Positions 8,496 to 17,495 of a stretch of DNA of 64,000 nucleotides are shown here, piece by piece; position 1 is the stretch's first letter; the number at the start of each line of letters is the position of its first letter. The stretch lies in the NCBI GenBank assembly GCA_012729455.1, contig JAAYDC010000014.1, positions 36,692-100,691 of the forward strand. The letters are read 5' to 3'. The position numbers were made by a program, and so were the translations under genes. The notes under the pieces were generated by a model. It was not told the origin of the DNA. It searched no databases and worked only from the letters and a program-made list of their open reading frames with translations. The stretch is from Chloroflexota bacterium. GTDB taxonomy: Bacteria > Chloroflexota > Anaerolineae > UBA1429.

Positions 8496-10086
8496 GCAAA
8501 AGGAAATCCGCTTTCTGAACAAGCCCCTGGCGTCCAGCCCTTTCATTCTGGTGCTGATGCTTTTGATGGGGATGTTGGCCGGCTGTACAGCCAGCGCGCC
8601 GGACTGGCAAACGATGAGCCCGCAACCACCCTGGCAGGATGGCGAGGTCGCCACCTATAATATCAACGCTCCCGATGGCAGTCTGATGGGAGTGGCGAGT
8701 TGGCGCATCAGCGCCCAGGATGACGGATGGCTTCTGAGCCACGAGCTCGTGATGGCCGGCAGCTCTGAGACCAGCACCGTCACCATGGATAGCCAGCTGC
8801 GGCCGCAAAACTCCCAGCGGATCACCAGCCAGGAGCAAGTCGAGGTGGTGTATCACCCCGGGGAGGCGCTGCTGACCGTCACGCGTGATGGCGTGCCCAG
8901 CACGCGCCAGGTATCCATCCTCGCGGGTATCCTGGATAACGACCAGCTGCTCTTGACATTGCGCGCGCTGCCCTGGTCAGCCGATCTGGCAGCCTCTGCA
9001 GATGTGCTCGTTACGGCGTCGGGAGCGCACATCGCCAACCGGATGCTGGTAACAGGCCAGCCCGTGACGCTCACCCTGCCCGCCGGACAGTTCAACGCCT
9101 GGCACGTGAACATACGCACCGGCGCGGAGACTCACGAGGCGTGGTATAGCCAAGATGCACCGCATCTCTTGCTGCAGTATCGCAACCCCAACTCGGGGCT
9201 GGTATTTGTGCTGCGCAGCTGGCAGCCTGCAGCCGGCGCGCCGCTAGAGGGCGACGCCACACCGCCGCCCACCGCCGAAGAGCTCGCCCAGATGCCCGTC
9301 ACATTCAAGATGAACTGGCCCTATATCCTGCTGGGCTTGCTGGTGCAGGCGCCGGCCATGATCGGGATCGCTTTCGTGGCTGGCTGGTGGATCCGCAAAC
9401 GCTACGGCGCGGGCTGGAATGTGTTTTTGTATGGCGCGATCGTCTTTGGCGTCTCGCGCATCGTGCATATCGCCATCAGCCAGCTGCTGACAAGCGTGTT
9501 GGGAGCCAACCTGGCGGCCTGGCCGCTCCTGGCAACCGCCCTGGTAGTCGGCTTGATGGCAGGATTAAGCGAGCAGGGCACTAACTGGATCGGACTGCGC
9601 TTTTTCTGGAAGCATTTGCGCGGTTTTGGTGAGGGGCTGCAATATGGCGCCGGGCATGGCGGGGCTGAGGCAGTCGGTCTGGGGGTGCTGGCGCTAGCCA
9701 CGCTTCTGAACGTCGTGTTCTTAAACACCTGGGGTCCGGAAGGCCTGGGGTTGAGCGGTGCCAGCGCTCATCAGGCCAACCTGGCCTTTAGCCAACTCCT
9801 GAGCGCACCGCTTTATATGCCGATCGTCGCGGCGCTGGAGCGCGTCATGGCGATGATCCTGCAGATCACCATGGCGGTATTGGTGATGCGCTCACTCACC
9901 CGCCGCCAACCGCTCTGGTGGCTGGCAGCTCTGGCGATCCACACCCTCATCGACGCATGGGCTGTTCTGGGAATGAACACCGTCGGAGTGCTGGGCACCG
10001 AGGCCGTGCTGGCAGTTATCACGGCCGGCGCAATCGGGCTGCTGTGGCTCCTGCGCGAGCCGCCGCCCAACGCTTTGGAAGGCTAG
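8488..10086 (+). CDS. Lipoprotein fused to a YhfC-type intramembrane protease
   Basis: This 532-residue protein has two parts. Residues 1-33 form a lipoprotein signal ending MLAGC (C33), followed by a beta-rich extracellular domain to about residue 270. The C-terminal half is a multi-helix membrane domain matching YhfC (PF10086), a predicted glutamic-type intramembrane protease. Its signature GAGHGGAEA and a preceding LSEQGTNWIGLRFF block, equivalent to the family's EE...R region, are visible. YhfC proteins are usually the membrane part alone, so the N-terminal lipoprotein domain is unusual. The ATG at 8488 overlaps the GH127 stop by 8 bp, so translation is coupled. Function is unknown. Confidence 0.75.
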   Translation: MTEQKEIRFLNKPLASSPFILVLMLLMGMLAGCTASAPDWQTMSPQPPWQDGEVATYNINAPDGSLMGVASWRISAQDDGWLLSHELVMAGSSETSTVTMDSQLRPQNSQRITSQEQVEVVYHPGEALLTVTRDGVPSTRQVSILAGILDNDQLLLTLRALPWSADLAASADVLVTASGAHIANRMLVTGQPVTLTLPAGQFNAWHVNIRTGAETHEAWYSQDAPHLLLQYRNPNSGLVFVLRSWQPAAGAPLEGDATPPPTAEELAQMPVTFKMNWPYILLGLLVQAPAMIGIAFVAGWWIRKRYGAGWNVFLYGAIVFGVSRIVHIAISQLLTSVLGANLAAWPLLATALVVGLMAGLSEQGTNWIGLRFFWKHLRGFGEGLQYGAGHGGAEAVGLGVLALATLLNVVFLNTWGPEGLGLSGASAHQANLAFSQLLSAPLYMPIVAALERVMAMILQITMAVLVMRSLTRRQPLWWLAALAIHTLIDAWAVLGMNTVGVLGTEAVLAVITAGAIGLLWLLREPPPNALEG

Positions 10087-10100
10087 AGAGATTGAACAAC

Positions 10101-10129
10101 AAGAGCCAGCCTTTTGGGGCTAGCTCTTT
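10101..10129. terminator. Bidirectional terminator between convergent genes
   Basis: Imperfect 11-bp stem 10101-10111 with 10118-10128 (one C/A mismatch), with A-rich sequence before and TTTAATT after. It serves the convergent genes ending at 10086 and 10148. Confidence 0.65.
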
Positions 10130-10147
10130 AATTACCTCTCCTTTGCT

Positions 10148-11539
10148 CTAAGCATCAGCCGGCTTGACCCAGCGCAGAATGCCTCCATTAGGTTGCGGGA
10201 TATCCGCCCACGTTTGTGTGCCACAATACTGCGGCAGCCACCTGGCCTGCGCGGCGAGCATTTCGTCGCACATAGCCCACACCTCTTCGGGGTTACACAC
10301 CGCACCGGTGAGCGGATCGTGCAGCACAGCCAGCTTGAGCAGCTCACGATCTCCGGTAAGCGCAGCCTGCACCGCCATCTCTTGAACGTTCACCGAAACA
10401 CGGCAAGTAGCGGCACAGCCCATCGGCAAGGGGCCATTCCAGGCCGGACTGATGCCGTTGGCATCGATATAGCAGGGCAGCTCGACGGTGCAGCCTTCGG
10501 GCAGATTGGGAATCAGGCCGGTGTTACCCACGTTAAGGTGCCCGCGATAGGTACGCCCCGTCTCGAGTGCTTCAAGAATATAGGAGGCATGCTCGTGGCT
10601 GCGCCGCTCGGGTGTGATCGGCTCGGCTGGCTTGGCCAGCCACTCGTCGTAATGCTCGGTGTATTCGTAGCGCGTCCTGCGGCACTCGTTGAGGTAGCCG
10701 GCAGTGCGCCCATTGATCCAGGCCGTATCCGAAATCCAGCGCTGGAGTTCCTGCGGGCGTTTTCGGTACCACGGCAGGTATTCGCTGAGGTGCCCATTCG
10801 ACTCGGTGGAAAAGTAGCCAAAGCGGCGCAGTATATCGATGCGGCAGGGCTCATCGCGTGCGATATCGGGATTGGCCTCCATCGCCGGCAAGATCAAGGG
10901 CAGTAGGTCCTTGCCCTTGTGGGTTACCTGCACATACCAGGTCTGGTGGTTGATGCCGGCGCACACGTAATCGACTTCGCTGGCCGGTAGACCCAGGGCG
11001 CGCGCGATCAGCTCGTGTCCGCCCTGCACGCCGTGGCACAACCCGATGGCGCGGATACCACCGGCACGCCGCAGCGCCCACATATTCATGGCCATCGGGT
11101 TAGCATAGTTCAGGAGCAGGGCATTGGGAGCCATCTCGCGCATATCGGCAGCCAGCTGCAACAACACCGGGATAGTACGTTGGGCGTAAAAGATGCCGCC
11201 GGGGCCCAGTGTATCGCCCACGCACTGATCAACGCCATATCTGAGCGGGATCTCGATATCGTATGTAAAGGCTTCCAGACCGCCTACACGCGCGGTACAG
11301 ATCACATAGTCCGCGCCCTCGAGGGCAGCACGCTGATCGGTAAACTTGCGGATCACCGCCGGCAGGCTACTTTCTCGGATCGTTTTTTCGCACAGGTTTG
11401 CGACCATCTCGAGGTTCTCGGCCGAGATATCCATAAAGCGAAACTCGGTATCGGCAAATTCGGGCACGGTGAGGATGTCGCGCACCAACCCGCGGGTAAA
11501 GCCGATGCTGCCGGCACCGATCATGGCAATTTTGATCAT
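10148..11539 (-). CDS. Glycoside hydrolase family 4 (alpha-galactosidase/galacturonidase type)
   Basis: This 463-residue enzyme belongs to GH4, whose members cleave glycosides by an NAD- and metal-dependent redox mechanism. The dinucleotide motif IGAGSIGFTRGLVRD lies at the N-terminus. Family signatures NYANPMAMN, GLCHGVQGG and CAGINHQTW carry the metal-binding Cys and His. The sequence is closest to the MelA/alpha-galacturonidase branch by these motifs. It is cytoplasmic, so its substrate is imported. The ATG at 11539 overlaps the stop of the upstream metallo-hydrolase by 4 bp (ATGA), so the two are translationally coupled. A melibiose-like or pectin-derived galacturonide substrate is plausible. 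Confidence 0.9.
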   Translation of the reverse strand: MIKIAMIGAGSIGFTRGLVRDILTVPEFADTEFRFMDISAENLEMVANLCEKTIRESSLPAVIRKFTDQRAALEGADYVICTARVGGLEAFTYDIEIPLRYGVDQCVGDTLGPGGIFYAQRTIPVLLQLAADMREMAPNALLLNYANPMAMNMWALRRAGGIRAIGLCHGVQGGHELIARALGLPASEVDYVCAGINHQTWYVQVTHKGKDLLPLILPAMEANPDIARDEPCRIDILRRFGYFSTESNGHLSEYLPWYRKRPQELQRWISDTAWINGRTAGYLNECRRTRYEYTEHYDEWLAKPAEPITPERRSHEHASYILEALETGRTYRGHLNVGNTGLIPNLPEGCTVELPCYIDANGISPAWNGPLPMGCAATCRVSVNVQEMAVQAALTGDRELLKLAVLHDPLTGAVCNPEEVWAMCDEMLAAQARWLPQYCGTQTWADIPQPNGGILRWVKPADA

Positions 11540-12348
11540 GAGTCTGCTCCCAAAGGTGAAATAGTTGCCTGCAGCCCGTCCACCGCGGCAATCCAACCCT
11601 CAGCAAGCGCCTTGGGGGCGAACTGTGCGGGCGGCAGATGGGTCATGCTGGCCAGGTGGGTGAGGTAAAGAGGCGCTCCCGGCTTTAACACTCCATTGCC
11701 GCGCATAATGCGCACCACTTCGCGCACGATCGGCAGGGTATTATGTTCAAGCAGGTAGGGCACGTCGTAAACATCGCCAAAGGTCATCTCGATAATCGCC
11801 GCATCCAGCGGGACCCCCAAAAGCAGGCGCTTCCAGCTGGACACCGGTAACGATGAGCCGTCGGTGGCATACAACCAGCGTCCGCCAGCACTCTCAAAGA
11901 TGTAAAAGAGGGGCGTCTCGCGCGAATCCGAAAGATGGTGGTTAGAGGCCAGCGCCTCGACACAAAAACCGCCGGTGTGCGCCTGGTCGCCGGGCAGCAT
12001 GGGATGCAGAACGAGACCGGCGTATTCGGTGAGCATGAGGGGCGCCTCGCTCGGGTACCACAGCTGGAGTGGTGCAGGGCGTGCAAAAGCCGCCAGGGCA
12101 GTGATAACCTCCGGCACATAGTGGTCATCGTGCGAGTGTGTGATAAAGACATCTGTGATGGCGGCAGGATCAAGCCCGAAAGCGCGCAGGCTCTCGAGTA
12201 CAAAGGGCCCGCCGTCGATCAGAATGTGTCCATCAACCAGCAACGAGGCGTTGCGGCGATATGTATCGGGCTGTGGAAAAGGTGTGTCGGGTTCGAGAGC
12301 CGGCCAATCGGCAGCGCCGGTCCCCAAAAAGAGCCATTCTGTTTGCAT
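11536..12348 (-). CDS. MBL-fold metallo-hydrolase
   Basis: This 270-residue protein has the metallo-beta-lactamase fold. The metal-binding motif appears as THSHDDHYVP near residues 89-98, and later DG and LTHLASM segments fit the remaining ligands. Relatives include phosphodiesterases such as PhnP and RNase Z-like enzymes; the early GTGAADWPALEP segment resembles the GTG-start of that branch. It is coupled by a 4-bp overlap to the GH4 gene, which hints at a role in sugar-phosphate or cyclic ester hydrolysis, but this is only context. No signal peptide is present. Confidence 0.8.
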   Translation of the reverse strand: MQTEWLFLGTGAADWPALEPDTPFPQPDTYRRNASLLVDGHILIDGGPFVLESLRAFGLDPAAITDVFITHSHDDHYVPEVITALAAFARPAPLQLWYPSEAPLMLTEYAGLVLHPMLPGDQAHTGGFCVEALASNHHLSDSRETPLFYIFESAGGRWLYATDGSSLPVSSWKRLLLGVPLDAAIIEMTFGDVYDVPYLLEHNTLPIVREVVRIMRGNGVLKPGAPLYLTHLASMTHLPPAQFAPKALAEGWIAAVDGLQATISPLGADS

Positions 12349-12460
12349 AAGCCCCCCTTGCGAGCGTGCACGTTGGGGTTATTGTATCGCGTCTTGCAGG
12401 TGCGACAAGCGCCTGATCGCTACTGGTTGGCATTATGCACTTGAGCAGGAGGCAGACAAA

Positions 12461-12784
12461 CTATGAGCCCGAGACCTCAGGCTGTTTCGGGGTGCCAGAC
12501 ATGATGGCATCCAACTCGCTGCGAAGCTCGCTATAAGAATGCTCGTCGAGTGAGTAGTAGATCCAGCGGGCGTCCTTGTCATCTCGGGCCGAGGTGATCA
12601 AACCCGCCTCGCGCAGGATGCGCATGTGGTGAGAGACAAGGGAAAGAGAGAGGCCCAGGATGGGGGCGATTTCGCCGTTGCAGCGTGTTCCATTGCGCAA
12701 AAGTGCGATGATCTCCAAGCGTGTCGCATCTGCCAAGGCTTTGAGTCTGGGGAGTAGCAGTACCTGTTGTTGTGTGGTCAGCAT
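12461..12784 (-). CDS. ArsR-family transcriptional regulator
   Basis: This 107-residue winged-helix regulator shows the ArsR HTH region from DATRLEIIALLRNG through GLSLSLVSHHMRILREAGLI and a beta-wing DKDARWIYYSLD. The classic metal site ELCVCDL is replaced by GTRCNGEIA with a single cysteine, so a metal sensor role is not supported. I chose the ATG at 12784 because AGAGGA lies 6 nt upstream; an alternative ATG at 12790 directly abuts that site. It is upstream of, and in the same direction as, the MBL/GH4 pair and may regulate them or itself. Confidence 0.88.
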   Translation of the reverse strand: MLTTQQQVLLLPRLKALADATRLEIIALLRNGTRCNGEIAPILGLSLSLVSHHMRILREAGLITSARDDKDARWIYYSLDEHSYSELRSELDAIMSGTPKQPEVSGS

Positions 12785-12812
12785 AGCCATTCCTCTGCAC
12801 GTTGCTTGTATG

Positions 12813-12840
12813 ATCATAGTATACCGTACAGATATGTCAA
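12813..12840 (-). promoter_or_regulatory. Promoter of the ArsR-family gene
   Basis: On the minus strand TTGACA (12840-12835) and TATGAT (12818-12813) are 16 bp apart. The region between contains imperfect GTATAC/GTACAG repeats that could be the regulator's own operator. Confidence 0.55.
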
Positions 12841-12941
12841 TGGGTTTTTTATTGTGTATTGTTATAAAAGATCCCAATTGTAGATAGATTTTACCGTTGT
12901 ATGAACTCGAAAATCCAGACACTTGACGTGTTGACCAATGA

Positions 12942-13267
12942 CCCCTACATTTACCTGACGTACAATTAAAAACAGGCAGTATTCTTGGCGTCCACCCCAA
13001 CAGCTATGAGCCGGTCACCAGTTACCTGGGGGCAGCCATTGCGCATCATGTTGTGCACATGGGGCCAGACACCCCTTCGCGGTTGATCTTGCCGGTGGTG
13101 GCTCCTGAGGTAAGCCAGGATTATGTGCCAGGCAAAACGCGTCTGTGCGCCAAGCTGATTCCATGGGAGAAGTAGACATCGAGTCCAGCGATCGTACAAA
13201 CCTGTCCGCAAACGATGGATCGGCGGTGAGTTACGCCGTGATTGCCCTCCGCCGAGGTGCGTTGTGA
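12942..13267 (+). pseudogene. Unassigned gene remnant upstream of the FtsX-like permease
   Basis: An open stretch with no start codon at its beginning runs 12942-13175 and encodes protein-like sequence including SYEPVTSYLGAAIAHHVV and SRLILPVVAPEVSQDYVPGK, ending at TAG 13173-13175. A second frame opens with ATG at 13163 and gives a 34-codon reading ending at TGA 13265-13267, overlapping the GTG start of the next gene by 4 bp in the manner of coupled genes. The simplest reading is the C-terminal end of a decayed or frameshifted gene once coupled to the permease. I do not recognise the family. Confidence 0.4.
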
Positions 13268-16086
13268 GCCTGCTGCGCCTGGCGGTCAAGCGCCTGCTGA
13301 GCCATCCGTTTCTGACGCTGATCTATATCGGCAGCCTGACGCTGTGCGTGGCGTTGTTGGTGTGCCCCTCGCTGTTTTCAGATTCGGTCGCCCAGGCGAT
13401 CATGCGCGAAGAGCTGGCGATCAGCGCCAATATGGTACGCCGCCCGACCTTTGCCATCCGCATCTATGCCATCCCAAACAGCACCCACCCGATTGATCTG
13501 GCTAACTCGGACGCCGTGCGCCAGTGGCTGACAGACTATTTCGAAGGGGGCCTGGGCATCCCAGTGCGCACCACCTATGTGCAGAACGTCAGCAACGAGT
13601 ATGTGCTCAAGACCACTGAGGGTGATCGGCGTTATTCAAGCGGCATCTTCGGCCATACCAAGGTTGCGGTGGTTCCCAAAATGGGCGAGCACGTCGAGAC
13701 TGTCTCTGGCACCCCCTACGGCGAGGAAACAGTTGGCGAACTGCTCAACGTGTGGGTGATGACCGACTTTGCCGCAGAAGTGGGCATTGAAGCGGGCGAT
13801 GTGTTCGAAATCGCCTATCCCTCGCCGGGCTCGGAGGTGATCCGCCTGCGCGTGGCGGGCATCGTGCAGCCCCGAGACTCGCAAGAAGAGTATTGGTACC
13901 AAAAACCCGATAATCTGCTCAAGCGCCTGCTGCTGACCAACGAGGCAGAATATAATGCCCACATCGCATCTATGCACCCCGAGGGGGTCGATTACGTCTT
14001 CTGGTACCTGGTTTTTGATGATACCCACCTGAACCTGACGCACGCGGCGCGTTATATAGACCTGCTGGAGCGCGTAAAATACGAATTGGATATGCGCCTG
14101 CCGCTCGGACGTATGGACGTCTCACCGCTGGATGAGCTGGAGGCTGCCAGGCTGCGCAAACGCGACCTCTCGCTGACGCTTGGCGCAGTCACCATCCCGC
14201 TCCTGGTCATCCTCGCCCAGTTTCTGCTGATCCTTGCCAACACCTTTGCACGCGCCGGCGCCCGCCATGATTCTACCCTGATGAGCCGCGGCACCAGCCG
14301 GCTGCAGCTCTTGCTGCTGGCGCTCACCGAGACGGCTATTATCCTGCTGATCTCGGTGCCGGCTGGGATGTGGTTGGGTCTGACGCTCGCTGGGCTGCTG
14401 GGTCTGGCGGATGGCTTCCTCTCGTTTGGCAGAGGCCAGATGCAGCCCGTCTTTGTGGCCGCCATCGACTGGCCACCCGTGGTGATCGCCGTGGGGCTGG
14501 GATTGCTGACGCGCGTAGGTGCTGCCATGCGGCATGCACGCATCTCGGTGGTCGAGTTCGAGCACCGATCAGCCGGCCGCGAAGCGGTGATGACCGGAAT
14601 GCGGCTCTTTGGACTCGCCCTGTTGGCTGGCATCAGTGCTTATACTTATCGGCAGCTGGTGACCGTCGGGGGCATCCCGCTGCTGCTCTCAGCCGATACT
14701 GCCCTGGCTGCCGACCCGCTGCTTTTAGTAGCCCCCAGCCTGTTTATCATTACCGGGTCGCTGTTCCTGGCCGAAGCCACCGGCCTGGTAGTGGGGGGCT
14801 TTGGCCGCCTGCTCGATCCGATCCTGAGCGCCAACGCTGTAGTGGCCTTTCGCCATATGGCACGCGAGCACTCCCGCTCACGCGCCCCCGTCTTTTTGCT
14901 GGTGGTCAGTCTGTCGCTGGGCATCTTTTATGCATCGCTGGCTTATAGTGCCCAGATCAACCTGCGCGACCGCATGCGCCATTCGGTGGGCGCCGATATT
15001 ACCTTTGAACAGGTGATCGAGGTTGAACAGGTGGGGCAAACGACCACCACTGGCGAGCTGATCTCGGAACTGACCGACGAGAGCGATGCGCGCAACCTGC
15101 TGGCATCCGATTATGAAGAGATCGAAGGGGTGCTGCATGCCTCGCGGGTGGCCAACTATGACGCGCGCGTGCGCGTCGGCGGCAGTGAACGCCGTACCAA
15201 GCTGATCGGCATCGAGCGCACTACTTTTCGCCGGGCGACCTACCTGCGATCAGACTATGCCGAGGTTCCGCTGGGTGAGCTGATGAACCAGCTGGCGCTC
15301 AATCCACAGGGCGCGCTGGTGCCCAAGTGGATGCTGAGCGAATATGGCCTGCGCATCGGCGACCCGTTGAGCGTACCCTTTACCTTTGAAGACATCGCCA
15401 CCACACTATCGTTTACGATCGTGGGAACCTTTGAATACTTTCCGACGGTGGGCGCCAAGGACCTGGCGGTAGTCACTAATATCGACACCATCTTTGAGGG
15501 CGCCGGGCTGGTTTTACCACACTCGATCTGGCTGCGTACTACCCCGCAGGCCGATCCGGATGCCATCGTCAGGACTATCGACAACCGCGGCGTGACGGTC
15601 GGCCGCCTGCGGGTGCTCAAAAAGCTGATGGCGGTGGAACAGGGCCGCAAAGAGTATGTAGGCACCCTGGGGATGATGTCCGTCAGCTTTGTGGCCAGCC
15701 TGATCATTGCCGCCCTGGGCACGCTGGTGCACCTCTTTGCCGGGCTGATGCACAACCGCGGCGAGTTTGCGGTGATGCGCGGACTCGGTTTCCAGCTCCC
15801 GCAGGTGATTGTGACGGTGCTGCTCGAATACATGCTGGTAATCATCGCCGGATTGGTGTGGGGCTCGACAGTGGGACTGGCCACCGTGAGGCTATATGGA
15901 CGCTACATCCCGCTGATCCCGCCGGGCGAGAGCCTGATCCCGCCTTTTGTGCCATATAGCGATACTGCCACAGCCTGGTGGATCGTCTTTTCCATGGCGA
16001 TCACCTCGGCCGCGTTGATGGTGATCATCTACCATTACCTGCGCTCGCAGCGCCTCTTTGAGGTACTGCGCATGGGGCAGCAGTGA
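13264..16086 (+). CDS. Large FtsX-like ABC permease
   Basis: This 940-residue membrane protein has the layout of a double FtsX/MacB-type permease. One transmembrane helix at about residues 12-32 leads into a long extracellular domain. A first helix group follows at about 300-380, then further helices at 440-520 and 550-565, a second extracellular domain, and a final FtsX domain near 800-930. Such permeases work with an ATPase in lipoprotein export, macrolide/peptide efflux or cell-wall signalling. No ATPase gene is adjacent. The start is a GTG at 13264, supported by a 4-bp GTGA overlap with the preceding reading frame. A terminator follows at 16274. Confidence 0.85.
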   Translation: MSLLRLAVKRLLSHPFLTLIYIGSLTLCVALLVCPSLFSDSVAQAIMREELAISANMVRRPTFAIRIYAIPNSTHPIDLANSDAVRQWLTDYFEGGLGIPVRTTYVQNVSNEYVLKTTEGDRRYSSGIFGHTKVAVVPKMGEHVETVSGTPYGEETVGELLNVWVMTDFAAEVGIEAGDVFEIAYPSPGSEVIRLRVAGIVQPRDSQEEYWYQKPDNLLKRLLLTNEAEYNAHIASMHPEGVDYVFWYLVFDDTHLNLTHAARYIDLLERVKYELDMRLPLGRMDVSPLDELEAARLRKRDLSLTLGAVTIPLLVILAQFLLILANTFARAGARHDSTLMSRGTSRLQLLLLALTETAIILLISVPAGMWLGLTLAGLLGLADGFLSFGRGQMQPVFVAAIDWPPVVIAVGLGLLTRVGAAMRHARISVVEFEHRSAGREAVMTGMRLFGLALLAGISAYTYRQLVTVGGIPLLLSADTALAADPLLLVAPSLFIITGSLFLAEATGLVVGGFGRLLDPILSANAVVAFRHMAREHSRSRAPVFLLVVSLSLGIFYASLAYSAQINLRDRMRHSVGADITFEQVIEVEQVGQTTTTGELISELTDESDARNLLASDYEEIEGVLHASRVANYDARVRVGGSERRTKLIGIERTTFRRATYLRSDYAEVPLGELMNQLALNPQGALVPKWMLSEYGLRIGDPLSVPFTFEDIATTLSFTIVGTFEYFPTVGAKDLAVVTNIDTIFEGAGLVLPHSIWLRTTPQADPDAIVRTIDNRGVTVGRLRVLKKLMAVEQGRKEYVGTLGMMSVSFVASLIIAALGTLVHLFAGLMHNRGEFAVMRGLGFQLPQVIVTVLLEYMLVIIAGLVWGSTVGLATVRLYGRYIPLIPPGESLIPPFVPYSDTATAWWIVFSMAITSAALMVIIYHYLRSQRLFEVLRMGQQ

Positions 16087-16092
16087 GCGCAC

Positions 16093-16273
16093 TTGACAGC
16101 CCAGTATCACGCCTTAGACTGGAGCACAGTCCTATGATGGAGCAAATGGTAACCATGTCCTGCCGCATTTGATCGCTGGCTGCGGATGCCGTGCAGCATC
16201 CGTACTCGCAAGCGCATCAGCCTGGTTGTGCGCCGGGAGGCTACCAGCACTAGGCCCCTACACGCCTCCTCGA
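16093..16273 (+). ncRNA. Possible small RNA or untranslated transcript
   Basis: TTGACA (16093-16098) and TAGACT (16115-16120) with 16-bp spacing form a plausible promoter directly after the permease stop. A terminator follows at 16274, and no supported gene lies between. An internal stem (CGGATGC / GCATCCG) sits near 16187-16205. The transcript would be about 180 nt. It matches no RNA family I can recognise. Confidence 0.25.
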
Positions 16274-16309
16274 CCGCCGCAGCCCGGCATGCTGCGGCGG
16301 TTTTGTTTT
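16274..16309 (+). terminator. Rho-independent terminator
   Basis: A 9-bp GC stem (16274-16282 with 16292-16300) is followed by TTTTGTTTT. It ends transcription from the FtsX-like gene or from a short transcript starting near 16127. Confidence 0.8.
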
Positions 16310-16364
16310 GGCGCAAACAGCCCATGGTGGGCTGAAGCACGCAACCACAACGAGGAGGAACAGT

Positions 16365-17483
16365 ATGCGAGATCGGATCACACGTTTCTTTGGTTCGCGT
16401 CTGGGCATTATGACGGTTGGTGCCATCATTGGGGTGATCGCACCTCTCCTGCAGTATTTCGGTAACCCCAAAAACATGGGCATCTGTGTGGCTTGTTTTG
16501 AGCGCGACATTGTGGGCGCCCTCGGATTTCACCACAATGCCGCCACCCAGTATCTGCGCCCCGAGATCTTTGGCCTGGTGCTGGGCGCCACCATCGCGGC
16601 ACTGATCTTTAACGAATTCCGCTCCCGCGGCGGCTCATCCCCCCTTGTCCGTTTTATCCTGGGCATGTTTGCCATGATCGGCGCGCTGGTCTTCCTGGGC
16701 TGCCCCTGGCGGGCGATCCTGCGGCTGGCAGGCGGCGACCTGAACGCGCTGGTGGGCATCGCCGGTCTGGCGGCCGGCATCACAGCAGGGGTGTTTTTCC
16801 TCAAAGCCGGATTCTCACTGGGGCGCGCGCACCGCGGACCGGCTATCTCTGGCTGGATCATGCCGGTGATCATGGTATTTCTGCTGGTGCTAGCGGTCTT
16901 CCGCGTCAGCTTTGTCAAGGATGGCGCCCTCTTCTTCAGTGAATCGGGCCCGGGCTCGCTGGCAGCCCCACTGGCTATTGCGCTGGTGGCCGGTTTACTG
17001 ATCGGCTTTCTGGCACAACGCAGCCGTTTTTGCACGATGGGGGCCCTGCGCGATGTGATCCTCATGCGCGATACCCATCTCATTTCCGGCCTGGGGGCGC
17101 TGTTGGTGGTAGCACTGGTCATGAACCTGATCCTCAAGCAGTTCAACCTGGGATGTGCCGCTCAGCCGGTGGCGCATTCAAACCATTTGTGGAACTTTTT
17201 AGGTATGACGCTCTCGGGCTTGGCCTTTGCGCTGGCAGGCGGCTGCCCGGGCCGGCAGCTCTTTTTAGCGGGTGAGGGCGATGGTGATGCCGGCATCTTT
17301 GTGCTAGGGATGCTTTCGGGCGCCGCACTGGCGCACAACCTCGACCTGGCCGGCAAGCCGGATGCGATCGTTGACGGGGTGCTCAAGGTCGGTGGCATTT
17401 CCACCTGGGGCATGTTGGCGGTACTAACCGGTCTGGTAGTGTGCGTTGCGATCGGCTTTGGGATGCGCGAGCGCAGCGCCTAA
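16365..17483 (+). CDS. yedE: YedE-family putative selenium transporter
   Basis: This 372-residue multi-pass inner membrane protein matches the YedE/YeeE family, in particular the branch linked to selenium use. The N-terminal signature GNPKNMGICVACFERDIVGA, the LGCPWR segment, QRSRFCTMGALRD and ALAGGCPGRQL are all present, with cysteines at the positions expected for a sulfur/selenium path. About nine to ten helices are evident. The start at 16365 is fixed by a GAGGAGGAA site. A TusA-like gene follows 12 bp after the stop. The Sec-containing peroxiredoxin at 31075 gives an independent reason to expect selenium metabolism. Confidence 0.85.
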   Translation: MRDRITRFFGSRLGIMTVGAIIGVIAPLLQYFGNPKNMGICVACFERDIVGALGFHHNAATQYLRPEIFGLVLGATIAALIFNEFRSRGGSSPLVRFILGMFAMIGALVFLGCPWRAILRLAGGDLNALVGIAGLAAGITAGVFFLKAGFSLGRAHRGPAISGWIMPVIMVFLLVLAVFRVSFVKDGALFFSESGPGSLAAPLAIALVAGLLIGFLAQRSRFCTMGALRDVILMRDTHLISGLGALLVVALVMNLILKQFNLGCAAQPVAHSNHLWNFLGMTLSGLAFALAGGCPGRQLFLAGEGDGDAGIFVLGMLSGAALAHNLDLAGKPDAIVDGVLKVGGISTWGMLAVLTGLVVCVAIGFGMRERSA

Positions 17484-17495
17484 GGAGGAGACAAG

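Noticed and set aside
10193..11668. Long plus-strand frames opposite the GH4 and MBL genes
   Set aside because: They are mirror readings of GC-rich coding sequence, with no ribosome sites and no protein family.
16274..16309. Hairpin as part of a riboswitch for yedE
   Set aside because: It has the simple stem plus T run of a terminator, and no aptamer-like conserved core is seen.
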